Positions 1 through 8,945 of a stretch of DNA of 64,000 nucleotides are shown here, in pieces. The stretch comes from Spirobacillus cienkowskii. GTDB taxonomy: Bacteria; Bdellovibrionota_B; Oligoflexia; Silvanigrellales; Silvanigrellaceae. Positions within the stretch are counted from its first letter, which is position 1, and each line of letters begins with the position of its first letter. The notes under the pieces are model-generated. The model worked only from the letters and a program-made list of their open reading frames with translations. It ran no database searches and was not told where the DNA came from. The DNA is taken from assembly GCF_037081835.1 (NCBI RefSeq), contig NZ_CP146516.1:1945501-2009500 (forward strand), read 5' to 3'. Both the position numbers and the translations under genes were made by a program.

Positions 1-1054
1 CATATAAAAAGTATTTTTGTTGTTCTGCTTCTTTTGCAAAAAGAGCGTCAACAGTCATGCTATTTTTGAGTTTTAAAATTATTTCACGTGGATCGAGCGG
101 CTTTGCGACAGCATTTGCCGGACAAATATCTGTGCAACGCCGACATTCTGTGCAGCTATCAAAACTTAATAAATCTTTCCAAGAAAAATCGCGTAAATCT
201 CGTACGCCAAAATACTCAGATTCAGCGTTCTCAAAATCCATTTTGGCAAGCAACACACTTGGGGTTAAACGTTGCGTGTACAAATTTAACGTTGCTGTCA
301 CGATATGCATTGCGCGCGTATAAGGAACTGTTGCAATAAATGCCATGGTTGTGACCATATGAAAATACCACAAAGCTGTATAAACGTTATTTGCATTTTG
401 AGGTTCCATGTCTTTTGGAAATAAGTAGCTTGCTAAATAACCAATAAATGCCCATTGTGCATCAAGCGCGTCTGTTTGAAATGCCAAACGAAAACCTTGT
501 AAAACAAAACCCTGAATCACTAATAAAAATAACAAACTATATAAAATTGTATAACTCAAGCTATGAGAAAAATTTAAACTTTTTCTACTGCGACGAACAA
601 TTCCAAGCAATAATCCTATAGCAAGCGCTAACCCACCAATCTGGCACGTTACTTTAACAAAAGCGTAAAACCAGCCATGATACAAATCAACAATTGAATA
701 ATCTTTTAACGCAACAATTGTTGTACCAAAAACTAACGCAAAAAAACCATAAAAAATCAGACCATGCATCCATGCCGCATAAATAGAACGATGCTTTGGA
801 TCGCGTTGTCTACGAGATCTTAAAACTTTTGCTTGCGCCAAAACATTTCTAAAAAATAATTTTGTTCTTTCTAGTGGATTGTCAAAACATATTTCTGGTT
901 TGCCCGCTTGCCACAACTTAACATGACGCCAAAAACCATAAATAAAAACGAGCATTGCTAAAGCAAGCCAACCATATGTAGAAAGATGCAAAATATCATT
1001 TAAACCACCAGATGGTGACCAATATATTTGTCGTGTCAGTAATTGAGCTTCCAT
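1..1054 (-). CDS. Membrane-anchored 4Fe-4S oxidoreductase, HdrD/GlcF-like (3' end beyond window)
   Basis: An open frame runs leftward from an ATG at 1054 off the window edge, about 351 codons without a stop. AAAAGG lies about 9 nt upstream of the ATG. The N-terminal ~260 residues hold about five hydrophobic segments resembling the NarI-like cytochrome b module. They are followed near residue 300 by a ferredoxin-type motif, CTECRRCTDICP (C-x2-C-x2-C-x3-C). This order, membrane domain then 4Fe-4S domain, is that of membrane-bound heterodisulfide-reductase-related Fe-S proteins. These usually pass electrons between a soluble dehydrogenase or ETF and the quinone pool. The second Fe-S motif and the CCG domains expected downstream are not visible. 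The family call is inference from architecture; the exact substrate cannot be told. Confidence 0.8.
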   Translation of the reverse strand, partial: MEAQLLTRQIYWSPSGGLNDILHLSTYGWLALAMLVFIYGFWRHVKLWQAGKPEICFDNPLERTKLFFRNVLAQAKVLRSRRQRDPKHRSIYAAWMHGLIFYGFFALVFGTTIVALKDYSIVDLYHGWFYAFVKVTCQIGGLALAIGLLLGIVRRSRKSLNFSHSLSYTILYSLLFLLVIQGFVLQGFRLAFQTDALDAQWAFIGYLASYLFPKDMEPQNANNVYTALWYFHMVTTMAFIATVPYTRAMHIVTATLNLYTQRLTPSVLLAKMDFENAESEYFGVRDLRDFSWKDLLSFDSCTECRRCTDICPANAVAKPLDPREIILKLKNSMTVDALFAKEAEQQKYFLY

Positions 1055-1097
1055 GCCAAAAAACCTTTTCTGCTAGGCTAAGCCAATTTTTTGATTT

Positions 1098-2183
1098 TTA
1101 TTGACCGCGCATTAAATGCTTTTGCACATATTTTGCTACGGCAAAATCTAAAGTTGAAAATTCGTGCTTAACACCCAAGCTTCTTAATGTTGTTAAATCT
1201 GCACAGGTATAATTTTGGTACTGATTCATAATATTAACAGGCATTGGAATATATTCAATGGATTCAGGCAACGCGAGCGCAGAAAATATTTTTTTCGCTA
1301 AGTCATTCCAAGTTTCTGCAACGCCTCTTCCAACGTTTAAAAACAAACCATTGTCCGGAATGTCTGGTTTGTTTTTAGATTGCTTTCTTTGTAAGCACAT
1401 TTGCACCAATTTCATTGTAACAGCAACAAGATCATCCACATAAACAAAATCACGCAACTGTTCGCCATCTTGGTACAACGATGAATTGCTTTCAAACAAA
1501 CGAATTTTACCGGTTCTCGTTGCCTGATTATAGCCGTGGTAGACCATACTTGCCTGGCCACCTTTATGAGATTCAAACTGGCCAAAAACATTAAAGTAAC
1601 GAAGACCAAACCATGTTGGAGGTGTTTTTTCTTGCTTTAGCGCCCATAAGTCAAAATCTAGTTTTGACTTTCCATATAAATTTAGTGGTATATACTTATG
1701 ACAATCTTCTTTTTTATCAGAAAAGCCTAATTTGCCATCTCCGTACGTTGCGGCACTCGAAGCATAAATAAATGGAATATTTTGCTCTGCACAATATTCC
1801 CATAGCGCTTGAGAATAACCTACATTTAATTTGCTAAAGACATCAGGATTGGTTTCTGTTGTCGAAGAGCATGCACCATTATGAATCACGATATCAGGTT
1901 TTGTAGGCAGCGATCTTAATACAGAAATCAATTCTTCATAATCAACATAGCGGTAACGAGCAGAACCCAAAAACCGGCGTGCTGTATCGCGATTTAGAGT
2001 GCCAGACAAATCGCTGGCAATGACAGAACATCCTTTGTCTTGATGTTTTTTCTCATCAAAATCAGAAAAATGAACATTTTTATACGCTTCAAACCCAATT
2101 TCGCTGGGATCCGCAGTTAAAATTTTTTCTGCAATATTGGTACCGATAAATCCATGAGCACCAGTCACAACAAAAAGAGGCAT
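1098..2183 (-). CDS. rfaD: ADP-L-glycero-D-manno-heptose 6-epimerase
   Basis: HldD/RfaD epimerises ADP-D-glycero- to ADP-L-glycero-D-manno-heptose, the sugar donor for the LPS inner core, in the cytoplasm. The 361-residue protein is an extended SDR. It has the NAD-binding glycine motif TGAHGFIG at residues 7-14 and the catalytic pair Y170-x3-K174 (YGKSK). The KGGQASMVYH and RDFVYVDDL segments are typical of HldD rather than GalE. A clear GGAG lies 6 nt before the ATG. Family proteins are about 310-330 residues; this one is slightly longer, with additional sequence after the first strand (about residues 30-60). It is divergent from trmFO. A GT9 enzyme that could use heptose is encoded at 51.6-52.7 kb. 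Confidence 0.88.
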   Translation of the reverse strand: MPLFVVTGAHGFIGTNIAEKILTADPSEIGFEAYKNVHFSDFDEKKHQDKGCSVIASDLSGTLNRDTARRFLGSARYRYVDYEELISVLRSLPTKPDIVIHNGACSSTTETNPDVFSKLNVGYSQALWEYCAEQNIPFIYASSAATYGDGKLGFSDKKEDCHKYIPLNLYGKSKLDFDLWALKQEKTPPTWFGLRYFNVFGQFESHKGGQASMVYHGYNQATRTGKIRLFESNSSLYQDGEQLRDFVYVDDLVAVTMKLVQMCLQRKQSKNKPDIPDNGLFLNVGRGVAETWNDLAKKIFSALALPESIEYIPMPVNIMNQYQNYTCADLTTLRSLGVKHEFSTLDFAVAKYVQKHLMRGQ

Positions 2184-2343
2184 ATTGACTCCATATCTTT
2201 GTTCTTCACATACCGCTTAAACATTGTAAAAATGTTGAAGCAACCTGAATAGTTTGCCATATAAGCTTTAACACAATTTTTAGTCCATTGGCGTCTAAAA
2301 GTTTTGAAAAAAATTATTACAAATTATCAACAAGGAACAAAAC

Positions 2344-3801
2344 ATGAATGTTGCCGTAATTGGTGCAGGACTCGCTGGCAGTGAATGTGCATGGATTCTT
2401 GCAGAGCAATATGGAATTTCTGTCTCATTATTTGAAATGAAAGCTAAAAAAACAACCCCTGCACAAATTAGTCCCAACCTTTATGCAGAACTCGTGTGCT
2501 CCAATAGCTTAAAATCAAAAAGCCGCCTCAATCCTGCAGGTATTTTAAAAGACGAACTCACTAAACTTGGGAGCCTAATTCTTCCATACGCAAAAAAATA
2601 CGAAGTTCCTGCTGGAGAAACTCTTGCCGTCGACAGAGAACGTTTTTCTGAAGGCATTACGCAAAGCATCAAAACGCACTCAAAAATCAAAACATTTGAC
2701 GTCATTATCCAATCGATTGAGGATCTTCTATCGTACGGCGATTTTTCTGCAGTTGTGATTGCCACAGGCCCTCTCACCGATGATGCTCTCGCAAACAACT
2801 TGCGCCACATGACAGGCAGTGATCAGCTTTATTTTTACGATGCCATTGCGCCAATTTTAGATGGCGATACCATCGATCACTCCGTTGCTTTTTATGCAAA
2901 CCGTCAATCCAAAACTCACGCTTACGAAAAAAAGAAACAAGCAACACAGGCTCTCCTTGATGGCTTACCAGAACTTGAGTGCAACGATGAAGAAGAAGGT
3001 GATTATTTAAACTTACCATTAAACAAAGATGAGTATTTTTCTTTTGTTGAAAAAGTGAAGCAAGGCGCTAAAGTTCCACACAAAAACTTTGAAGAACCAC
3101 GCTACTTCAATGGCTGCCAACCCATTGAGGTTTTAGCCGAAAGTGAACCAAGAACATTATCCTTTGGTCCCATGAAACCAAAAGGGTTAATCTGTCCACG
3201 CACAGGACGGATGCCATACGCAGTAGTACAATTACGCAAAGAAAAACTCAGTGACACCGCTTGGAATATGGTTGGATTTCAAACCCGTCTTACTTGGGGA
3301 GCACAAAAAGAAATTTTACGTACCTTACCAGGACTCAACCAAGTTGAGTTTTTTAGAATGGGAAGTATGCATCGCAATACTTATTTTGTTTCGCCAAATA
3401 TTTTAAACAAAGATTTTAGTTTAAAATGCAATCCAAAACTTTACTTGGCAGGACAAATTATGGGGGTTGAAGGATATTTAGAAAGCGCCGCCATGGGGGT
3501 ATTGATTGCTCATGTGATTGGTAATAAACTTACAAAAAATAAATTATTAACACCGCCTCCAACAAACACATCTCTTGGCTGTTTAGCACGCTTTTGTACG
3601 GAAGCAGAAGCAAAGCGTTTTACTCCAATGAATATTCATTGGGGATTATTTCAAGAACTTTGTGAAAGTGACATTAAAAAATTTAGCAGCACACCCGATG
3701 CACTGCTAAAACTTAAAAAACTCGATAAATCTGTAAAACGCGAACTGATGGCTTGTCGTGCCGAAGAATTGTTTGACAAGTGGGTAGGTGAGAATTTTTA
3801 A
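2344..3801 (+). CDS. trmFO: Methylenetetrahydrofolate--tRNA-(uracil-5-)-methyltransferase TrmFO
   Basis: TrmFO makes ribothymidine at position 54 of tRNA using methylene-THF and FADH2. The protein starts with the FAD-binding motif GAGLAGSE (residues 7-14). It carries the family hallmark around Cys52 (LVCSNSLKSKS) and a second conserved Cys258 in FNGCQPIEVLAE, matching the two functional cysteines known in the family. The segments FGPMKPKGL and GQIMGVEGYLESAAMG are also characteristic. At 485 residues it is longer than the usual 430-450; extra residues lie around 205-225. AAGGAA sits 8 nt before the ATG. The stop overlaps the convergent downstream gene by 4 nt. Confidence 0.95.
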   Translation: MNVAVIGAGLAGSECAWILAEQYGISVSLFEMKAKKTTPAQISPNLYAELVCSNSLKSKSRLNPAGILKDELTKLGSLILPYAKKYEVPAGETLAVDRERFSEGITQSIKTHSKIKTFDVIIQSIEDLLSYGDFSAVVIATGPLTDDALANNLRHMTGSDQLYFYDAIAPILDGDTIDHSVAFYANRQSKTHAYEKKKQATQALLDGLPELECNDEEEGDYLNLPLNKDEYFSFVEKVKQGAKVPHKNFEEPRYFNGCQPIEVLAESEPRTLSFGPMKPKGLICPRTGRMPYAVVQLRKEKLSDTAWNMVGFQTRLTWGAQKEILRTLPGLNQVEFFRMGSMHRNTYFVSPNILNKDFSLKCNPKLYLAGQIMGVEGYLESAAMGVLIAHVIGNKLTKNKLLTPPPTNTSLGCLARFCTEAEAKRFTPMNIHWGLFQELCESDIKKFSSTPDALLKLKKLDKSVKRELMACRAEELFDKWVGENF

Positions 3802-5036
3802 ATTGATGGTTTTTTTATTGTTCCATAAATAAACTCTCCAGAAGGTGTTTGAGCATCAATATTTGTTTCAACACCTGTGCTGCCAATCGGCAAAGACCTT
3901 GCTAATTCTAATGAAACAAAAGAATCACTTTTAACGGACTCATTAATTTTAGCATTAAATCCGTTTGGGTTATTAGGGTCTAAAAACTTTTCTAAGAGAG
4001 GAGCATAAGTATGAAAACCTAACATTAAATTATAATAAGCCACTACAGAATCATAATTATCCGCAGGAAAGCTAATACGAGTCGAATAAGATTTTACATC
4101 ATTGACCGCTGTTGATTTATCCCAACGCTGATAAATAGAAGATGAAATGTTTAATTCAAAAATTCCTGGTATACCTGATGTAAATTCTGCTCCGATCTGA
4201 TATCCTAAGCTATCAATCTCAGTTTTGGTTAAACCATGCGCAATTGAGTAGGTATTATCAATCGAAGTGCCTGCACCCATTAAACTTTGCCATGCAAGCT
4301 TCCAAAATGTCCCAGCACTTTGTGTTTCTGTGCCATCAAAAAGCGGTTCGTTGATATCGTTAATATAAGCATTTTTATTCTCAGGATTTAATAATAAATA
4401 AGCAATCGGTTCATTAAATTTAACATCAAAGGGGTAATGTGACCAATTAAAACCCGTCATACTTATTTCAATAAAATCTCCTTTACCATCAGTAACGTAC
4501 ACCTTATCAAAAAGAGAAGAACTTCTTGAAGTCGTAAAATACCCTGACTGTTGAGATTTTGAATTGGAAATGAATATACTGCCAGCCCAATTGGAAAATG
4601 CAATATCTCCTTTGCAACCTGTAACATCAGTACAAACGAGCTCAGTTGCTAAATCTTGGCCTAAACTTGAGTAGGGTTTTGCCTGTGCCCATGTTCTTTT
4701 ATTGCCTTCCTCAGCCCCCCAAGTTAATGGCAATGCATTGTTATGACTTTGAATATATTCATCAATATGCGCAAAACTGGGCATTTCATACCCGGGAAGA
4801 TAAATCGAAGTTAATGGATTTTTTGAATTCGACCGCAAAAGGTGAGATTGTTCATTTGACGCTATCAGTTTATTTCCTGCATAAATATTATAAACAAGAG
4901 CTGGCGAATTTTGTAGTAAATTAATTTGTTTAATATTTTTATCTACTTTTGTTTCCTTTAGCGCTAATGCACTATTAAAACTGTAAAAAGAGGTTAATAT
5001 TAAAAACGAGGTTATTCTTAATAATTTTAAAAACAT
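3798..5036 (-). CDS. Secreted protein of unknown function, possible aerolysin-like beta-pore-forming protein
   Basis: I chose the ATG at 5036 because AGGAG lies 8 nt upstream and the protein then opens with a clean signal peptide (MFLKLLRITSFLIL...ALA). A longer frame from 5099 has no such support. The mature protein of about 390 residues has few charged clusters and no lipobox. Residues ~255-340 show alternating polar/hydrophobic strands rich in Ser/Thr: IGAEFTSGIPGIFELNISSS, then QRWDKSTAVNDVKSYSTRIS, then a FPADNYDSVVAYY strand. This layout resembles the transmembrane-loop region of the aerolysin/ETX-MTX2 superfamily. That resemblance is by eye only, so treat the assignment as a hypothesis. 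Convergent with trmFO (4-nt overlap) and expressed as a single gene. Confidence 0.6.
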   Translation of the reverse strand: MFLKLLRITSFLILTSFYSFNSALALKETKVDKNIKQINLLQNSPALVYNIYAGNKLIASNEQSHLLRSNSKNPLTSIYLPGYEMPSFAHIDEYIQSHNNALPLTWGAEEGNKRTWAQAKPYSSLGQDLATELVCTDVTGCKGDIAFSNWAGSIFISNSKSQQSGYFTTSRSSSLFDKVYVTDGKGDFIEISMTGFNWSHYPFDVKFNEPIAYLLLNPENKNAYINDINEPLFDGTETQSAGTFWKLAWQSLMGAGTSIDNTYSIAHGLTKTEIDSLGYQIGAEFTSGIPGIFELNISSSIYQRWDKSTAVNDVKSYSTRISFPADNYDSVVAYYNLMLGFHTYAPLLEKFLDPNNPNGFNAKINESVKSDSFVSLELARSLPIGSTGVETNIDAQTPSGEFIYGTIKKPSI

Positions 5037-5398
5037 ATGAATCACTCCTGAGATAAAACAAAGAAAAACCATTACAAAGACTACCAATAAATAATTCAAT
5101 TATTGAAAAATTTCAGTTACAATTGAAATACAACATATTTAGACATACTTAATAAAAATAATTAAAAAAAATAAACGTTTATTTTTAGTAACTTAAAAAC
5201 TATCTAGAACAAAAAATCACTAAAATGTCAAAAAAAAAGACGGTTTTGGTAAGCAAAACAATAAGGCTTTAAAATCAGATATAAATATAGAATAAATTCA
5301 AAAAAACAATAATTTTTCGATATTAAATATCCTATTATTTTTTAAAATTTCATGTTGATATTTAGTTTTTTATTAATTTTTATAAAAAATATAAATAT
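5037..5398. other. AT-rich intergenic stretch
   Basis: About 360 nt of very AT-rich DNA between two leftward genes. It must hold the promoter of the secreted-protein gene that ends at 3798 and the 3' end of the DUF4105 transcript. Apart from one weak hairpin (listed separately) I see no ORF, tRNA or repeat in it. Confidence 0.5.
5230..5259 (-). terminator. Possible rho-independent terminator of the DUF4105 gene
   Basis: Read on the minus strand, GTTTTG-CTTAC-CAAAAC forms a 6-bp stem with a 5-nt loop, then CGTC and a run of nine T. The stem is AU-rich and four bases separate it from the T run, so it is a weak candidate. It lies about 140 nt past the DUF4105 stop. Confidence 0.35.
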
Positions 5399-6916
5399 TT
5401 AGAAATTATAAACCATAGAAAATTCCATGTTGCTATTCTTGGCGTAAAAAATATTTTGAACTCCTAATGTCCATCTTGGATTTATTCTTATTGCAAATTT
5501 AAGTTCAAGCAAATAATTAAAAGGCATTTTTGAGTTGAGATATTTTATCATCGAGGCTTCTGTTGAAATATAGTCATTAATCCAATAATTTATTTTACCA
5601 GTAATACCCAAATCCAATTCAATCGTTTTGCTTGAATTATTAAAATATCTAACGCCAAAGTAAGGAATAATACCTAAAGTAAGGTCACTATAATTCCATG
5701 ACGTTCCATATCCATATCGCGCAACACATTCTCCAATATTTTTATTAAATTCATAATTATGATTATAAAAAGATAGATCAAAAAGTCGGTTAAAGGGCAA
5801 TCTGTAATCATGTTCAGAAACCAAACTATCAAGTTTAAAAATTGTGAACTGAGAAATATTTATTCCCAAATCATTTGTAACAATTTTGGTTTTTAATATC
5901 TCAAGATAAGAACTCGATAAACCATCATTTAAAGAAGTATAAAAATCTCTTTGGGCTAATTTACCTTCTAAAACAAGACCTCTTGTCTTTGTCAGTATTC
6001 CAAAACGCAAGCTAGTATCTCCAAACAATTTAAGCGGATCATAAGAATTATTTTTTAAAGGCTCACTGAGTGAGACTAAATTTTTCTCATTAAGTTCTGC
6101 TAATATCTTTTTTTGAGTATTAAAATAATGATTTCTAATTTGAGGATTAGACTCTCTTGGTGTTTTGTAAGCGATTGCTAAACTTGCAATCTTTTTAAGA
6201 GTTGGTGTTGTATTTTGACTATTGTATGTATTATTAGCATTGATAATCTTAGCAACGTTTTTTTTATCCTGACTATTTAATTCATTAAATTTCTTGATTA
6301 AAAAAAATTGGGTAGAATGTATATTGGTTGGTGGGGTTGCAATATAACCCAATTGTTGTAATTCACGAATTGTATATTTTGGTAAAGTGTATAATAAAAA
6401 TTGAGAGTTTTGTTTTTTTTCGTATAAAAGAAGTTTTAGAATATAATGTGAACAATTTTGATTCAAAAATGTATATGGTAAATTTTTCTTTTTTAAATTA
6501 TTTGATATATTATAGATTAATTTTTCTTTTTCATTTTCTGATAAGCTTAATCTATAAATCCATAAATTCCTATCTTCTAAATCATATTCTCTTTTTTTAA
6601 GGATAAATCTCGTAAGTCGATACTCGCCCTCAATATAACTGACCAATGCTTTTAAATGCGCCCAACTCACTCCATCGGTTTTTCCTAAAAACTCTATAAC
6701 AATAGAATCTGGTTCAGGTATAGTTTCTGCATGAATCACTAAAAACGTATGCCCAAACATTGAAACAGGAGACTTTAAATTTTGACTCGCAAATACAATA
6801 GAAATATGTTTTTTTAAAAAAATATCTTCTATTTTTACTGGTTCAAGCCAATCAAATTTGGCATTAGCTGTAAAACTAATAAGCAAAAGCAGAATAAATA
6901 CTATTTTTTGTATCAC
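5399..6916 (-). CDS. Lnb N-terminal-domain (DUF4105) protein with probable outer-membrane C-terminus
   Basis: The protein begins with a signal peptide ending in ANA (about residue 19). Residues ~40-180 match the DUF4105/Lnb-N domain: SPVSMFGHTFLVIH, a Y-x-L-x-x-R-x-L-W-x-Y-x-L stretch, and LNQNCSHYILKLL with the conserved N-C. This domain has an NlpC/P60-like Cys-His arrangement. The second half is strand-like and ends in a terminal Phe, as outer-membrane beta-barrels do, so it probably sits in the outer membrane. The start codon is GTG at 6916, overlapping the stop of the upstream micro-ORF (GTGA), which suggests translational coupling. The biochemical role of the family in Gram-negatives is not settled. 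Confidence 0.7.
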   Translation of the reverse strand: MIQKIVFILLLLISFTANAKFDWLEPVKIEDIFLKKHISIVFASQNLKSPVSMFGHTFLVIHAETIPEPDSIVIEFLGKTDGVSWAHLKALVSYIEGEYRLTRFILKKREYDLEDRNLWIYRLSLSENEKEKLIYNISNNLKKKNLPYTFLNQNCSHYILKLLLYEKKQNSQFLLYTLPKYTIRELQQLGYIATPPTNIHSTQFFLIKKFNELNSQDKKNVAKIINANNTYNSQNTTPTLKKIASLAIAYKTPRESNPQIRNHYFNTQKKILAELNEKNLVSLSEPLKNNSYDPLKLFGDTSLRFGILTKTRGLVLEGKLAQRDFYTSLNDGLSSSYLEILKTKIVTNDLGINISQFTIFKLDSLVSEHDYRLPFNRLFDLSFYNHNYEFNKNIGECVARYGYGTSWNYSDLTLGIIPYFGVRYFNNSSKTIELDLGITGKINYWINDYISTEASMIKYLNSKMPFNYLLELKFAIRINPRWTLGVQNIFYAKNSNMEFSMVYNF

Positions 6917-7083
6917 TGCTCATTTTCCATCATTAAGCTTGCTAGACAACAAAAATCTTCTGGATTTGTGTACTGATGCGATAAAATTAATAAATTATCT
7001 ACAATTTTTTTGTATGATTTATTTTTTTTGTATTTTAAGAGATAGCGAATAAGCTCACTATCTCCATCAATTAACTCATTCAT
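6913..7083 (-). CDS. Small hypothetical protein coupled to the DUF4105 gene
   Basis: A 56-codon frame (MNELIDGDSELIRYLL...) ends in TGA that overlaps the GTG start of the DUF4105 gene. The product is soluble and rich in Lys, Leu and acidic residues, with no signal peptide or motif I recognise. There is no good Shine-Dalgarno before the ATG; a TTG two codons upstream is an alternative. Position and coupling are the only support. It could be a translated leader that regulates the downstream gene. Confidence 0.4.
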   Translation of the reverse strand: MNELIDGDSELIRYLLKYKKNKSYKKIVDNLLILSHQYTNPEDFCCLASLMMENEQ

Positions 7084-7139
7084 GATCAAGTGATAATTTA
7101 AAAGAAAAAACGAATAATAACCAGAAACACAATCTAAAC

Positions 7140-7523
7140 TCAGTTTCCCTGAATTTTATCTAAATCAATATTCAAGGTTGCTGGAGTGTATTTATACATC
7201 GCACCCGATGCCATATCGGTAGTCGATCCAAAAACACCGCCAAGCAGAATATTTCCCCAAAAGATAGGTTCTAATTCTGTATCTAACGTGATTGTTTTGG
7301 GTTCATAACCTTCTTTTTGCAGAGTAATGGTTGTCGAGGAGCTTTTTGCAATTGGGCCATTATATGGTGTTTTTCCAATTGTAGAACCATTAATAATAAT
7401 TTCTGCTTCTTTTACATTTGAAATAATTGAAACGTTTTGTTTTGATCCCTTAACAATTGAAGCACATCCAGAAAAAAGAATATTGGCAATAACTAAAGAA
7501 GACAGCATAATTTTTTTATTCAT
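7140..7523 (-). CDS. PEGA-domain lipoprotein
   Basis: I placed the start at 7523 because GGAGG lies 5-6 nt before that ATG; an in-frame ATG four codons upstream overlaps the SD. The 127-residue product has a lipoprotein signal with lipobox LFSGC (Cys20), then one PEGA-type repeat (EIIINGSTIGKTPYNGP ... LQKEGYEP). PEGA domains are surface or periplasmic beta-sandwich modules. The C-terminal half contains a hydrophobic glycine-rich stretch (FWGNILLGGVFGS), common in this lipoprotein type. It precedes the micro-ORF and DUF4105 gene on the same strand with a short gap, so the three may share a transcript. Confidence 0.75.
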   Translation of the reverse strand: MNKKIMLSSLVIANILFSGCASIVKGSKQNVSIISNVKEAEIIINGSTIGKTPYNGPIAKSSSTTITLQKEGYEPKTITLDTELEPIFWGNILLGGVFGSTTDMASGAMYKYTPATLNIDLDKIQGN

Positions 7524-7616
7524 AAATACCTCCATTTACGCTTTTGCCGCACCTTAAATATTAAAATTGTTCAAGTCAATAAAAATATAAAATTTTTTTG
7601 TAATAAATGATAAATG

Positions 7617-7659
7617 GAGTAATATTCCAAAAAAAATTAGAATAAATTGAGTAATATTC
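7617..7659. repeat. Direct repeat pair GAGTAATATTC
   Basis: The 11-mer GAGTAATATTC occurs at 7617-7627 and again at 7649-7659, 32 nt apart (about three helical turns). Each copy is followed by an A-run. The pair lies about 95 nt upstream of the PEGA lipoprotein start and just beyond the end of the OsmC-SDR gene. It may be a regulator binding site, but the AT-rich background makes chance possible. Confidence 0.3.
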
Positions 7660-7679
7660 GAAAAATATATCGTAACGTT

Positions 7680-8897
7680 TTACACAAATTCCCATTTACT
7701 TAAATTTTCATTATAATTACAAAAGCCGCCGGAATTTTCTTTTACTAATTGAGAATTTTCTTTAGATAATAACTCACCTATATTTTTAGCAGATTGTTCT
7801 GCAGTTATTTTTCCATTAATGTTCATATCTGTTTTTACACTACCTGGATGCAAACTTATAATTGCTATGTCTTTATTTTCTGCACGACATTGCAAAGCTG
7901 CAAGTTGCGCATAATGCATGACAGAACGTTTAGAAAGGCGATAAGCAGCATAAGAATAATCGGTATAAGAAGAGTGCCCCATAATACTCGAAACCATAGC
8001 AATAACTGAGTGCGGCGCCATAAAAGGCAATATTGCATTATTAAATTCTACTAAACCAATTAAATTTGTATTAAACACATGCTGAATTTCATTTGCGCCA
8101 AGTGACAAGGCGTAGCTTTCGCTCAGCTCATGCACTGTGGATAAAACTCCTGCATTATGCACATAAAGATTTATCTTTAAATTTAATTTCTCAAACAGTT
8201 GTTTTATAAACTGAATCGAATTTATTTTAGTAACATCGAGAGTAAGTGAACCAAAAATTTCTTTTTCTTCAAACGTACCTTTGCCACGCGCAGTGGCAAT
8301 TACGGCATACCCTTGCTTAATCAATTGTTTTGATAAAGAAAGTCCAATCCCTCGAGAACTTCCCACAACCAAAGCAACCCCTCGAGGCGCTTGGCTTGCA
8401 ACATCTGCAAGCCATTTTGTTAATTTTTCATGCAGGGCATCTTCAGGATCCCAAATACTCACTTCTTGATCATTCACAAATAATTTTGGTTCAACATGGC
8501 ATCCAGAGCGCTTGATCATAGTTGAAACACCACAGTATTCTGTAAAGCTTAACTTAACAGCAAGTGCTACACGCTCAACACTGAGATCTTTTCCTTTTAC
8601 ATAATAATTTAAATTACAATGAGTAAACACAATCGGATGATGTTCAGACATACGCGCATCGCATTCGACTTCAAAAAATTCAAGTGGCTGGCGCATTTTT
8701 TGTAAAATACTGACGACATCTATTCCAGTACATGTTGTCATACTTTGTAATAATAATTCTTTTGGATTTGGCCCACCTTTAACAACTTTGTCGTCATTTT
8801 TACCTGCTATGAGGGTATCTTGCCCTTCGTCACAATGACCGGTAAATTCCCAATTTCTAGGATAAGGCAACGCTGACCAAGTTGATTTAATTTTCAT
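7680..8897 (-). CDS. OsmC-family / short-chain dehydrogenase fusion protein
   Basis: I chose the ATG at 8897 because AAGGAG lies 8 nt upstream; the frame opens 33 nt earlier without an SD. Residues ~1-145 form an OsmC/YhfA-like domain with the two reactive cysteines in place, Cys56 (MTTCTGID) and Cys122 (EYCGVST). Such domains reduce organic peroxides or disulfides. Residues ~172-405 form a classical SDR: nucleotide motif G179-SSR-G183-I-G185, NAG at 248-250, and active-site Y319-x3-K323. The two are joined by a short helix-like linker in one uninterrupted frame. SDR specificity is unknown; the most similar type seems to be small aldehyde/C-factor-like reductases. A SemiSWEET gene lies 48 nt upstream on the same strand. 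Confidence 0.82.
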   Translation of the reverse strand: MKIKSTWSALPYPRNWEFTGHCDEGQDTLIAGKNDDKVVKGGPNPKELLLQSMTTCTGIDVVSILQKMRQPLEFFEVECDARMSEHHPIVFTHCNLNYYVKGKDLSVERVALAVKLSFTEYCGVSTMIKRSGCHVEPKLFVNDQEVSIWDPEDALHEKLTKWLADVASQAPRGVALVVGSSRGIGLSLSKQLIKQGYAVIATARGKGTFEEKEIFGSLTLDVTKINSIQFIKQLFEKLNLKINLYVHNAGVLSTVHELSESYALSLGANEIQHVFNTNLIGLVEFNNAILPFMAPHSVIAMVSSIMGHSSYTDYSYAAYRLSKRSVMHYAQLAALQCRAENKDIAIISLHPGSVKTDMNINGKITAEQSAKNIGELLSKENSQLVKENSGGFCNYNENLSKWEFV

Positions 8898-8945
8898 TTT
8901 ACTATTCTCCTTGCTATTTTTATCTAGCAATCTCTAAAACTAAAT

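Noticed and set aside
57-339. Plus-strand open frames of 83-88 codons at the left edge
   Set aside because: They lie antisense to the Fe-S oxidoreductase frame, which carries real motifs; they are shadows.
2481-3019. Minus-strand frames inside trmFO
   Set aside because: No motif or ribosome site, and trmFO explains the region fully.
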